Below, piece after piece: positions 25,785 through 34,079 of a DNA stretch of 64,000 nucleotides. The DNA comes from CALVGQ01 sp031551965. GTDB taxonomy: Bacteria; Bacillota_I; Bacilli_A; Erysipelotrichales; Erysipelotrichaceae. The stretch is taken from assembly GCA_031551965.1 (NCBI GenBank), contig JAVBMW010000023.1, positions 1 to 64,000 of the forward strand. Direction: 5' to 3'. A model generated the notes under the pieces. It ran no database searches. It was not told where the DNA came from and saw only the letters and a list, made by a program, of their open reading frames with translations. The translations under genes were made by a program, and so were the position numbers. The first letter of the stretch is position 1, and each line of letters begins with the position of its first letter.

Positions 25785-26900
25785 ATGAATTATATCTTGT
25801 TGTTTGCGGAGGGAGTACTATCGGCTATTAGTCCATGTGTTTTACCGCTACTTCCTTTGTATATCGGTTATTTGACTTCAAACGCTAAATCAGAAGATCA
25901 AAATGGAAATATTAGCTACAATCAAAAGAAAGTCATTCTTTATACACTTTGTTTTGTATTGGGAATAGCTTCAACATTTGTGATCCTTACTTTATCAATG
26001 ATGAAAATTACAGATTTATTTAATAATTATCGTTTGGAGTTTAGTGTACTTGGTGGTATTTTTGTAATATTGATGGGACTAGTTCAACTAGAATTTATTC
26101 AAATCCCATTTTTAATGAAAGATAGAAGAATCAATGCAAAACTTAATTTAAGCTCGATGAATTTTATAACTGCTTTTCTAATGGGCTTTTTCTTTAGTTT
26201 TACTTGGACTCCTTGTATTGGACCGGCATTAAGTGGTGTTATTTTAATGGCTTCTAATCAAAGCTTAGTACAAGGTTTATTTATGATTATGTGTTATACA
26301 GCAGGATTCAGTATCCCATTCTTACTATTAGGTACATTTACTGAGATTTCACTTAATTTTATAAAAAAGAATCAAAATATCCTTATGAAATCAATTAAAG
26401 TAGGCGGACTCATTCTTGTATGTATGGGGTGTTTTATGACTTACCAGGGATTTAAATCAGTTAAAGTAAGTCAATCTGTACAAAACGAAAATGATGCGAC
26501 ATATTTTTCATTACAAGATCAAAATGGAAAAACGCATACTTTATCGATGTACAAAGACAAAAAAGTTATGATTACCTTTTTAGCGACGTGGTGTACTTAC
26601 TGTAAACAAGAACTAACACATATCCAAGAGTTATATAACTCGCGTGATGATATCGTAATCTTGACAGTATTACAACCAGGTATCAATGATATCAGTAAAG
26701 AAGATGCCTTGAAATGGATCGAAGAGAATAACTTCACTTTTCCTGTATTGTTTGATGAAACAGGCAGTATCTTTTTAAATTATGGAGTTACAGGTTTTCC
26801 AACTAGCTTCTTCTTTGATTCAAATGGTGATCCAGTTGGTTATGCACCTGGATATTTAGATCAAGCTAAATTAATTGAAATTATTAATAAAATAAATTAA
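25785..26900 (+). CDS. CcdA-type membrane protein fused to a TlpA-like thioredoxin domain
   Basis: 371 aa from the ATG at 25785. Residues 1-225 are a CcdA/DsbD-type six-helix membrane domain with paired cysteines (ISPCVLPLLPLYIG and WTPCIGPALSG), which passes electrons across the membrane. Residues 240-371 are a TlpA/ResA-like domain with the active site TFLATWCTYCKQEL and cis-Pro TGFPTSFFFD, facing outside. One protein thus combines the electron importer and its extracytoplasmic reductase. The target is unknown; extracellular disulfides or methionine sulfoxide repair are options. Confidence 0.9.
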   Translation: MNYILLFAEGVLSAISPCVLPLLPLYIGYLTSNAKSEDQNGNISYNQKKVILYTLCFVLGIASTFVILTLSMMKITDLFNNYRLEFSVLGGIFVILMGLVQLEFIQIPFLMKDRRINAKLNLSSMNFITAFLMGFFFSFTWTPCIGPALSGVILMASNQSLVQGLFMIMCYTAGFSIPFLLLGTFTEISLNFIKKNQNILMKSIKVGGLILVCMGCFMTYQGFKSVKVSQSVQNENDATYFSLQDQNGKTHTLSMYKDKKVMITFLATWCTYCKQELTHIQELYNSRDDIVILTVLQPGINDISKEDALKWIEENNFTFPVLFDETGSIFLNYGVTGFPTSFFFDSNGDPVGYAPGYLDQAKLIEIINKIN

Positions 26901-26902
26901 AA

Positions 26903-26935
26903 AAACGAGGTTTCAGGTTACCTCGTTTTATTTTT
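26903..26935. terminator. Intrinsic terminator
   Basis: Perfect 10-bp stem AAAACGAGGT/ACCTCGTTTT with an 8-base loop, then a T-run. It ends the uppP-ccdA operon. The next 170 bases hold no gene or clear signal. Confidence 0.9.
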
Positions 26936-27108
26936 ATGCACATATATACAGGAAAGAAGAAAGGAAATGATTATTATTTTTTTGTGCATTTTAATATAAA
27001 TACTACTGTTAAAGTATTTATAGACATAGTCTAAACTAAAATGAAAACAATGTCAACACATTTTACATAATTTTCTGAAATATTTTCATTTTTCTTTCAT
27101 ATAATAAA

Positions 27109-27128
27109 AAAACTGAAATTTCAGTTTT
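27109..27128 (-). terminator. Intrinsic terminator (minus strand)
   Basis: Self-complementary AAAACTGAAA/TTTCAGTTTT directly behind the stop codon of the minus-strand zinc-ribbon-like gene, with A-runs that give a T-tract on that strand. Confidence 0.7.
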
Positions 27129-27562
27129 TAAATTTGTATCATTTTGATTTTGTTGATACAGTTTGTACACAAACATTCTTTAACATCATCACTGATGATC
27201 GGTGCTCTTACAAGATCATCCATATTACCGCAAATAATGCAGTAATCTTTCTCAGCGTTAATTCTTAAGTATCCACGATTTGGACTGATGACTATTGAGC
27301 TTTGTTCGTGTAGATTGGTTGCGATCAATACATCTTGTGGAAAGGATAATTTGAAATCTGATAATTTCACAGTTGTTTGATAATGATCTTTGTCATTACT
27401 GAAAGGAAATTCAAAATTTGTGTTTACACCGCAGATATAAAGATCTTTGTTGTAATAGTGTAATTCAACGATATCGTTGCGATCAACATGCATAACGTAT
27501 AACATTGATTCGGATAAATGTAAGTTACCTTTTTCTAAAATTTCATGGACTAATTGATACAT
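27128..27562 (-). CDS. Unknown protein with C-terminal CxxC pairs
   Basis: 144 aa from the ATG at 27562, which has GAGGAGG upstream; an in-frame start at 27580 lies before that site. I do not recognise the family. Residues 1-105 look like a beta-rich domain. The last 40 residues carry two Cys pairs (CIICG and CTNC, the second preceded by CLC), spaced like a zinc ribbon. There is no signal peptide. It is monocistronic and divergent from the C39-like gene, with 185 bases between them. Confidence 0.6.
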   Translation of the reverse strand: MYQLVHEILEKGNLHLSESMLYVMHVDRNDIVELHYYNKDLYICGVNTNFEFPFSNDKDHYQTTVKLSDFKLSFPQDVLIATNLHEQSSIVISPNRGYLRINAEKDYCIICGNMDDLVRAPIISDDVKECLCTNCINKIKMIQI

Positions 27563-27746
27563 ATTTGTATGCCTCCTCATTAACTAGTTGACTACATCAT
27601 ACACCTGATTAATGTAAAAATTTGTCGAAAAAGGTAGAAAGATGAATTTGTTTGAAATAAATTGTTAAATAAGCACTAAAAAGTTAATTTTTACACTTTT
27701 TTTGTAAAAATTTGATAGAATAAATAAGAAAAAGGAACTTATAAAT

Positions 27747-28325
27747 ATGAAAATAATAAAAAATGAAGAATTTTTAATAATAAATGATACTTATTTTGGT
27801 TGTGATCAAGAATGGTATTCTGCTAAATGGGCAAGGCAGGCAGGTTGCGGTCCTACTGCCGCAACAAATTTAGCACTTTATCAATTAAAAAGAAACAATT
27901 TGTCTAAAGAAGAAACAGTTCAAATGATGGAAACCTTCTTTACATTTATTACACCTGGTTTTGGTGGAGTGAATAAGATTTTGATGTTTGAAGAGGGTAT
28001 ATCTAATTATTTTAAAGGATCATTCGATGTAGTTTCTTTAGCGGTTGATAAAAAGAAAGAAAAAAGAATACAGTATGATGAATTAAAAGATTATTTAAAT
28101 CGTGCTATTGATGATGATCAACCCGTAGCATTTTTGAATTTATCAAATGGATTAGAAAAAAGATTGGATTATTGGCATTGGGTAACGATAGTTGGATATG
28201 ATGATCAAACTGATGAAATATTATTTTCTGATGCAGGTGAAAAAAAGAGTGCAAATATTAAATTATGGTTTGAAACTACAAAAAATAATGGCGGATTTGT
28301 CCGATTGAAATTAAAAGAAAGCTGA
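27747..28325 (+). CDS. C39-like cysteine peptidase family protein
   Basis: 192 aa. The papain-like fold of the C39/C39-like group is suggested by RQAGCGPTAATNLALYQL (catalytic Cys in GCGPT), YWHWVTIVGYD (catalytic His) and FSDAGE (Asp). There is no signal peptide or membrane segment and no linked ABC transporter, so this is not a bacteriocin-processing protein. It may be a cytoplasmic peptidase or transglutaminase-like enzyme. The substrate is unknown. Confidence 0.65.
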   Translation: MKIIKNEEFLIINDTYFGCDQEWYSAKWARQAGCGPTAATNLALYQLKRNNLSKEETVQMMETFFTFITPGFGGVNKILMFEEGISNYFKGSFDVVSLAVDKKKEKRIQYDELKDYLNRAIDDDQPVAFLNLSNGLEKRLDYWHWVTIVGYDDQTDEILFSDAGEKKSANIKLWFETTKNNGGFVRLKLKES

Positions 28326-28341
28326 TCATTTTGATCAGCTT
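28319..28341. terminator. Bidirectional terminator
   Basis: AAGCTGATCA/TGATCAGCTT with a TTT loop, between the convergent C39-like and ROK genes. Confidence 0.8.
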
Positions 28342-28346
28342 GTGTA

Positions 28347-29234
28347 CTATTTATAAGTATCGAAATAAAGCTTTGCAGCTCCTAACAGGTTTGCGTCATT
28401 GTAGAATTTGCATGTTTTGATTTTTGGCTTACTTACAGGCATTCCTGGTAAATTAGCGAAAAGTCCATCAACACATTTTTCAATGGTTTCGACAAGTACT
28501 GGCTGAGTACTGATTCCGCCACCGATCGCATAGGCTTCTAAATCAAGAATCGATTGGAATGCAAAAATAGCGTTCGCAAACAACATACCAAATTGACCAA
28601 GCGTATTGCTGGCGATTTCATCACCGGCATATAAACGCTTGAAGAATTCTTTTCCGTTATCCACTTTATCTTCAGCAACACTATTATACATGTTCAATAA
28701 ACCAGTAGTACTGTTGATCATTGCCCAGATATTTTCCATTTTAAATTCGCGGATGTTCGCTAAGAATAGACTGACTTCACCTGCTGCAAAGGTTGATCCT
28801 TTGTAGATTTGATTGTTGATAAGAAGTCCACCACCGATTCCAGATCCAAGTACTAAAACCATAGCATTTTGTTCATGTTGAAGACAACCTAACCATTTTT
28901 CAGCAGAAATAGCGCTTTTACCATCATTTTCAACGACCATTTTCGTGTTGTATCTTTGTTCGATAATTTCCCCAATATTTAAGTTAGAAATGTATTGTAA
29001 CATTCCACCTGTATGGGCAATCTTTTTAGCTGCATCGATTTTTCCAGGCATGCTGATAGCGATTCCTTCAAAATCATGGTTTACATTAACTACTACAGTA
29101 TCTAAAGCTAATAATAAATCATCCAAACTTGTAAGTGGAGTAGGGACGCTGTCTGATTGGCTCATGTTTCCATCTGAATCAACAAGTGCGTATTTGATTG
29201 CAGAACCACCGATGTCAATTGCTAGTATTTTCAT
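28347..29234 (-). CDS. ROK-family sugar kinase
   Basis: 295 aa. ATP-binding DIGGSAIKYALVDSDG at the N-terminus, catalytic base region VVENDGKSAISAEKW and VLGSGIGGGLLINNQIYKGS identify a ROK kinase. The zinc-binding CxCGxxGCxE motif of glucokinase/NagC-type ROK proteins is missing; after FAAGEVSLFL comes an unrelated stretch. There is no helix-turn-helix, so it is a kinase rather than a repressor. It probably phosphorylates a hexose or amino sugar. A cre-like site overlaps its promoter region. Confidence 0.85.
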   Translation of the reverse strand: MKILAIDIGGSAIKYALVDSDGNMSQSDSVPTPLTSLDDLLLALDTVVVNVNHDFEGIAISMPGKIDAAKKIAHTGGMLQYISNLNIGEIIEQRYNTKMVVENDGKSAISAEKWLGCLQHEQNAMVLVLGSGIGGGLLINNQIYKGSTFAAGEVSLFLANIREFKMENIWAMINSTTGLLNMYNSVAEDKVDNGKEFFKRLYAGDEIASNTLGQFGMLFANAIFAFQSILDLEAYAIGGGISTQPVLVETIEKCVDGLFANLPGMPVSKPKIKTCKFYNDANLLGAAKLYFDTYK

Positions 29235-29285
29235 TTTGAATACTCCTTTTCTTCTTTAGTTTAATTATAATATGGTAAGATCGAA

Positions 29286-29302
29286 AAAGAAACCGCTTTC
29301 AA
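29286..29302 (-). promoter_or_regulatory. Putative CcpA cre site
   Basis: On the minus strand TTGAAAGCGGTTTCTTT fits the Bacillota cre consensus WTGNAANCGNWNNCW. It lies about 52 bases upstream of the ROK kinase start, near where the -35 box is expected, a position usual for catabolite repression. Confidence 0.65.
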
Positions 29303-29405
29303 GAAATAAAAACGAAAAAAGTTTTTAGTTATACACTAGAAAAAATTTTACTAAAGCTACAATTTATACTATAATAAAGCGTGGTAATTATAGGAGGAAA
29401 TCACT

Positions 29406-30596
29406 ATGGAAAGAAAAGTAGGTACTATCTCTAGAGGAATTCGTTGTCCAATCATTCGTCAAAATGATGATTTAGTTCAAATCGTTGTTGATAGTGTACT
29501 AGAAGCTGCAAACTCTGAAGGATTCCAAATGCGTGACCGCGATGTAATTTCTGTAACTGAATCAATTGTAGCACGTGCCCAAGGGAACTATGCTTCGGTT
29601 GATGACATTGCCTCTTGTGTAAAAAATAAATTAGGAGGAGAAACAATTGGTGTTATCTTTCCGATTTTATCAAGAAACCGTTTTTCAATTTGTTTAAAAG
29701 GAATTGCGATGGGTGTTAAAAAGATCGTACTTATGTTGAGCTATCCTAGTGATGAAGTAGGAAATGCGCTTATCACAGTTGATCAACTAGATGAAAAGAA
29801 TATAAACCCTTATACAGATATTTTAAATTTAGATACCTATCGTGAATATTTTGGAAACAATAAACATGAATTTACTGGTGTAGATTATGTTGAATACTAT
29901 TCCAGCATCATTAAAGAAGCAGGGGCAGAAGTAGAAGTTGTCTTTGCGAATAATCCCAAAGCGATTCTTAATTATACAAAAAATGTATTAACTTGTGATA
30001 TTCATACAAGAGCTCGTACAAAGAGAATTTTACTCGAAAATGGCGCTGAAAAAGTATGTGGACTTGATGATATTTTAACTGAATCAATGAATGGTTCAGG
30101 ATACAATGAAAAATATGGATTACTAGGTTCAAACAAATCAACGGAAGATACAGTCAAATTATTCCCAAGAGAATGCTTTGACTTAGTTGAAGCAATTCAA
30201 ACTCAAATTTTAAACAGAACTGGGAAACATGTGGAAGTCATGGTTTATGGTGATGGAGCATTTAAAGATCCTCAAGGGAAAATTTGGGAGTTGGCAGATC
30301 CAGTGGTGTCACCAGCTTATACAAAAGGGTTGATTGGAACACCAAGCGAGTTGAAGCTTAAATATTTGGCTGATAATGATTTTAAAGAATTGAGTGGTCA
30401 AGCCTTGAAAGAAGCAATTGAAAATAGAATTCGTGAAAAAGATGAAAATTTAGTAGGAAATATGGCAGCTCAAGGGACTACACCTCGTCAATTAACTGAT
30501 TTGATAGGTTCTTTATCCGATCTAACAAGTGGTTCAGGTGATAAAGGTACACCAGTAGTATTGATACAAGGTTATTTTGATAATTATATAGATTAA
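29406..30596 (+). CDS. CofE-like (coenzyme F420-0:L-glutamate ligase family) protein
   Basis: 396 aa with AGGAGG before the ATG. It belongs to the F420 ligase family: RDVISVTESIVARAQGNYAS near the start, a middle part with IFPILSRNRFSICLKGIAMG, and the late VMVYGDGAFKDPQGKIWELA with acidic metal-binding residues. True CofE adds glutamate to F420-0 using GTP, but homologues occur in Bacillota that are not known to make F420, and no other F420 gene is seen here. It is followed after 22 bases by guaA, so both are probably in one transcript. The function is open; a GTP-dependent amide ligase is the best inference. Confidence 0.75.
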   Translation: MERKVGTISRGIRCPIIRQNDDLVQIVVDSVLEAANSEGFQMRDRDVISVTESIVARAQGNYASVDDIASCVKNKLGGETIGVIFPILSRNRFSICLKGIAMGVKKIVLMLSYPSDEVGNALITVDQLDEKNINPYTDILNLDTYREYFGNNKHEFTGVDYVEYYSSIIKEAGAEVEVVFANNPKAILNYTKNVLTCDIHTRARTKRILLENGAEKVCGLDDILTESMNGSGYNEKYGLLGSNKSTEDTVKLFPRECFDLVEAIQTQILNRTGKHVEVMVYGDGAFKDPQGKIWELADPVVSPAYTKGLIGTPSELKLKYLADNDFKELSGQALKEAIENRIREKDENLVGNMAAQGTTPRQLTDLIGSLSDLTSGSGDKGTPVVLIQGYFDNYID

Positions 30597-30618
30597 TTAA
30601 GAAAAGGGAGGACTTACT

Positions 30619-31911
30619 ATGAAACAAGACATGATCGTAATCTTAGATTTAGGTAGCGTAAAAAACACAACCGTGGCAAGACAAATTCGTGATTTAGGTG
30701 TCTATAGTGAAATCTACCCTCATGATATTACTGCGCTTGAATTCGCTAAATTGGCAAATGTAAAAGGAATTATTCTATGTGGTGGAGAAAACCGAATCGT
30801 AGATGGCGAAGCAGTAGAAATTTTAGATGAAATTTATGAGTTGAATTTACCAATGATGGCAATTGATCACCCAACTGCAAAATGTAGCCTTACTTACAAT
30901 GATTTGATCAGTGATGAGGAAATGAGAAAGTTTGTGTTCGATACTTGTGAGTGTGTTGCGAACTGGAACATGAAGAATTTTGTGAATGACCAAATCGAAG
31001 TTGTAAGAAAACAAGTTGGTGATAAGAAAGTCTTGTTGGCATTATCTGGTGGAGTTGATTCATCAGTTGTTGCGGCACTATTATTAAAAGCAATCGGATC
31101 ACAACTTGTTTGTGTTCACGTGAATCATGGGTTAATGAGAAAAGGTGAATCGGAAGATGTAGTTGAAATCTTCAGTAACCAATTAAACGCAAATCTAGTT
31201 TATGTTGATGCAACAGATCGTTTCTTAGGAAAACTTGAAAATATTGCAGACCCTGAACAAAAACGTAAAATTATTGGTTCTGAATTTATTCGTGTCTTTG
31301 AAGAAGAAGCAAGAAAACTAGAAGGAATCGATTATTTAGCACAAGGAACGATTTATCCAGATATTGTGGAAAGTGGAACAAAAACTGCCAAAGTGGTGAA
31401 ATCTCATCATAACGTAGGAGGGCTTCCAGAAGACCTACAGTTTGAATTGGTTGAACCGCTATATCAATTATTCAAAGATGAAGTTCGTGCTTGTGGATTA
31501 GAACTTGGGCTTCCTGCACATATGGTATACAGACAACCATTCCCAGGACCAGGACTAGGTGTAAGATGCTTAGGTGCAATTACTCGTGATCGTTTGGAAT
31601 GTGTAAGAGAATCAGATGCAATCCTTAGAGATGAATTCGCAAAGGCAGGGCTTGATAAAAAAGTATGGCAATATTTCACACTTGTACCTGATGTAAAATC
31701 AGTCGGTGTTAGAAATCATGAACGTAGCTTTGAATATCCAGTGATCATTCGTGCAGTCAATACCATTGATGCGATGACTGCATCAGTAGAAGAACTGGAC
31801 TGGCAATTCATGCATAAAGTAACAAATCGTATCCTATTAGAAGTTAAAGGAGTTAATCGCGTACTGTATGACCTAACTCCAAAACCTGTAGGCACAATCG
31901 AATGGGAATAA
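30619..31911 (+). CDS. guaA: GMP synthase with eroded glutaminase domain
   Basis: 430 aa, against about 510-525 for usual GuaA. The synthetase half is complete: PP-loop LLALSGGVDSSVVAALLL (139-156) and the dimerisation end VLYDLTPKPVGTIEWE. The amidotransferase half is cut to about 90 residues. It starts normally (ILDLGSVKNTTVARQIRDLG) and reaches GIILCGGENRI, but where the nucleophile segment GICYGMQ should follow it reads MMAIDHPTAKCS, so the catalytic Cys is gone. The segment with the catalytic His-Glu pair is deleted. It should make GMP from XMP using free ammonia or another donor. Ribosome binding site GGGAGGA. Confidence 0.9.
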   Translation: MKQDMIVILDLGSVKNTTVARQIRDLGVYSEIYPHDITALEFAKLANVKGIILCGGENRIVDGEAVEILDEIYELNLPMMAIDHPTAKCSLTYNDLISDEEMRKFVFDTCECVANWNMKNFVNDQIEVVRKQVGDKKVLLALSGGVDSSVVAALLLKAIGSQLVCVHVNHGLMRKGESEDVVEIFSNQLNANLVYVDATDRFLGKLENIADPEQKRKIIGSEFIRVFEEEARKLEGIDYLAQGTIYPDIVESGTKTAKVVKSHHNVGGLPEDLQFELVEPLYQLFKDEVRACGLELGLPAHMVYRQPFPGPGLGVRCLGAITRDRLECVRESDAILRDEFAKAGLDKKVWQYFTLVPDVKSVGVRNHERSFEYPVIIRAVNTIDAMTASVEELDWQFMHKVTNRILLEVKGVNRVLYDLTPKPVGTIEWE

Positions 31912-31925
31912 AGAATAAAGTTGAG

Positions 31926-31959
31926 AACTGCTATTGAAAAATTGATAGTAGTTTTTTTG
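31926..31959 (+). terminator. Intrinsic terminator of guaA
   Basis: AACTGCTAT pairs with ATAGTAGTT (one G-U) around a 10-base loop, followed by a T-run. Confidence 0.8.
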
Positions 31960-31969
31960 ATTGATTAAA

Positions 31970-32014
31970 TTCTATTCCGCAAAGTCGATAAAAATTTAAA
32001 ATTGCGGAATAGAA
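31970..32014. repeat. 13-bp perfect inverted repeat
   Basis: TTCTATTCCGCAA (31970-31982) and TTGCGGAATAGAA (32002-32014) with 19 bases between, no T-run after either arm. It lies between guaA and the ATPase gene at the edge of an accessory region. It could be an operator, a transposon remnant or an insertion target. Confidence 0.6.
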
Positions 32015-32167
32015 GGTGTGATAACTATTTCAAAGAGAAGATATTTTATTTAATGTTACTGCATGGACTTGCATAAATATTAAATAGATATTGTTAAATA
32101 ATAAAAAACATGATATTCTTATTTCATAAAAATGCATGTACATGCTGAAATATGAAATGGAGACAAC

Positions 32168-33421
32168 ATGGAAATAATAAGAGATCGGTATCTTAATGAG
32201 TTAATTAGCCGTAAAAATAATAAAATGATAAAGATTATAACTGGAATTAGAAGATCGGGTAAATCTTATTTGTTATTTAGACAATTTTATCGCAGCTTAT
32301 TAATGGATGGAATTGATGAATCACATATTATAAAGATAGCTTTAGATGACTGGGGAAATAAGGAATTTAGAAATCCTGATGTTCTTTACAATCATGTAAA
32401 AAAAAGTATAGTTGATGATGAAGTGTACTATGTTTTATTAGATGAAGTGCAGCTTGTTGATCAATTTGAAGATGTATTAAATGGTTTATTGCACATTGAT
32501 AATTGTGATGTGTTTGTCACAGGGAGCAACGCAAAGTTTTTGTCTAAGGATATTATTACAGAATTTAGAGGAAGAGGAGATCAAGTACATATTTATCCAT
32601 TGAGTTTCAAGGAATTCAAATCTGCAAAAGAAGGTGACATCAATGCTATTTGGAACGAGTATATAACCTATGGTGGATTACCGCAGTTATTAACATTGGA
32701 TACTGAAGAAAAGAAAGCGAATTATCTTATCGACTTATTTCAAGAGACATATATTCTCGATATTATAAACCGTAATAATGTTAAAAATACATCTGAATTA
32801 GAAGAACTAGTTAATATTTTGGCTTCTTCAATAGGTTCGCTGACAAACCCAAATAAATTATCTAATACTTTTAGAAGCGTAAAAAATGTTGAAATTTCAT
32901 CTGCAACAATTAAAGTATATATTGATTATTTACTTGATTCCTTTATTTTATCTGAATCCACTCGATTTGATATAAAAGGTAAAAAATACATAAATACACC
33001 ATATAAGTATTATTTCACTGATATTGGATTAAGAAATGCAAGATTGAATTTTAGACAACAAGAAGAAACACACATTATGGAAAACGTGATTTACAATGAG
33101 TTACTTATCAGAGGTTATAATGTCGATGTAGGAGTTGTAACTGTTAGTGAAAAAAATGATAATGGTTCTTGGGTAAGAAAGCAACTAGAAATAGATTTTG
33201 TAGTTAATAAAGGTAGTAAGCGATATTATATTCAGTCAGCATATCAAATGCCAGTTGAAGAAAAACGAGTACAAGAAGAACGGCCATTAATCAATGTAGG
33301 GGACTCGTTTAAAAAGATAATTATTGTGAAAGATAATATTTTAACTCAAAGAGATGAAAATGGAATAACGACAATTGGGCTATTTGAATTTTTATTAAAT
33401 GATGATAGTTTAGATTTATAG
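32168..33421 (+). CDS. AAA ATPase with DUF4143 domain
   Basis: 417 aa. The N-terminal AAA_14 ATPase has Walker A ITGIRRSGKSYLL (around residue 26-34) and Walker B YYVLLDEVQLVD; the sensor FVTGSNAKFL follows. The C-terminal DUF4143 region (from about 190) ends in a nuclease-like part with LEIDFVVNKGSKRYYIQ, which resembles a PD-(D/E)xK core. The family is widespread in accessory DNA of anaerobes and its function is not established. Its stop codon runs into a truncated fic gene on the other strand, suggesting that this gene arrived by insertion. Confidence 0.85.
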   Translation: MEIIRDRYLNELISRKNNKMIKIITGIRRSGKSYLLFRQFYRSLLMDGIDESHIIKIALDDWGNKEFRNPDVLYNHVKKSIVDDEVYYVLLDEVQLVDQFEDVLNGLLHIDNCDVFVTGSNAKFLSKDIITEFRGRGDQVHIYPLSFKEFKSAKEGDINAIWNEYITYGGLPQLLTLDTEEKKANYLIDLFQETYILDIINRNNVKNTSELEELVNILASSIGSLTNPNKLSNTFRSVKNVEISSATIKVYIDYLLDSFILSESTRFDIKGKKYINTPYKYYFTDIGLRNARLNFRQQEETHIMENVIYNELLIRGYNVDVGVVTVSEKNDNGSWVRKQLEIDFVVNKGSKRYYIQSAYQMPVEEKRVQEERPLINVGDSFKKIIIVKDNILTQRDENGITTIGLFEFLLNDDSLDL

Positions 33422-33556
33422 TGTGATACAGGTTTGAAACACTTTTTTCTTTGTTTTTGAACTTTCTCTTTCTAACTCTTCCAAGTCTTCTTTATCTTGA
33501 ATATCATATTTATTAATCAAAACATTAGTATCATCATAACAATAGATATCATCCAT
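33416..33556 (-). pseudogene. Truncated Fic/Doc toxin gene (N-terminal fragment)
   Basis: 46 codons. The start MDDIYCYDDTNVLINKYDIQ and DKEDLEELERES match the N-terminus of Fic-family proteins paired with VbhA-type antitoxins. The sequence then loses similarity and stops at the end of the ATPase gene on the other strand; the whole catalytic Fic domain (HxFxxGNGR motif) is missing. The start codon overlaps the antitoxin gene by 8 bases, the usual order of a VbhA-VbhT-like pair. The fragment cannot AMPylate anything. Confidence 0.75.
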
Positions 33557-33737
33557 ATAAATATTTCAACTTATGAACGTTTTCATCTAACTCTTCAAGT
33601 GTTATTTTTCCTGCCACATAATCATCTAGTGCATCCAAATAACGATTATTCGACAATGAAGCTGCAGTTAATAATATGCCCAATGCATTGTCTACGGTAT
33701 CTCTTCTTTTCTTGATTTCCTGTAAATCTTTGCTCAT
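33549..33737 (-). CDS. VbhA-like antitoxin (orphan)
   Basis: 62 aa with a good ribosome binding site (AAAGGAGCACC on the minus strand). An N-terminal helix rich in charge is followed by LDALDDYVAGKITLEELDEN, the typical end of VbhA-type antitoxins that block Fic enzymes. The inhibitory motif [S/T]xxxE[G/N] is not obvious, so the match is moderate. It directly precedes and overlaps the truncated fic gene. With the toxin gone it may be decaying too, or may counter another Fic protein. Confidence 0.6.
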   Translation of the reverse strand: MSKDLQEIKKRRDTVDNALGILLTAASLSNNRYLDALDDYVAGKITLEELDENVHKLKYLYG

Positions 33738-33830
33738 AAAGGTGCTCCTTTCATTAGAAAATAAACTGAGTTCTAATTGAATATTTTAAATTGAACTAAC
33801 AAAAACATGATACACTTTTTTAAAAATCAT

Positions 33831-34079
33831 ATGAACAATAATTACTATGTTGGTTATGTTTTGAAAAAATAATCAAGTAATGGCTTTAAGTATTGGTTTT
33901 AAAAAACCTTACATTAATGGAATGGAATATTACATTGATCAATTTTGCGTTGATATAAAGTTTCAAGGGTAAGGTTTAGGTAGCTTATTTTTAAAAATGA
34001 TTGAAGAAGATATAAAAGCAAGGGAATGGTTGCTATTATGTTAAATACTGATAAAGGTTTTTCATCAGAAAAATTATAA
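33831..34079 (+). pseudogene. GNAT acetyltransferase pseudogene
   Basis: Three broken frames read as one GNAT protein: YYVGYVLKK (33831-33872), then MALSIGFKKPYINGMEYYID and QFCVDIKFQG followed by an in-frame TAA (33970) and GLGSLFLKMIEEDIKA, then after a frameshift GMVAIMLNTDKGFSSEKL. The parts align with the strand 4, acetyl-CoA loop and strand 5 regions of GNAT enzymes. The C-terminus is absent. At least two frameshifts and one stop show that it is dead. Confidence 0.75.

Noticed and set aside
28347..29234. ROK repressor reading of this gene
   Set aside because: No helix-turn-helix at the N-terminus; the protein begins with the ATP-binding loop.
31954..32167. CRISPR-like or att-site reading of the repeat between guaA and the ATPase gene
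   Set aside because: Only one inverted pair, no array, no integrase or tRNA end next to it.
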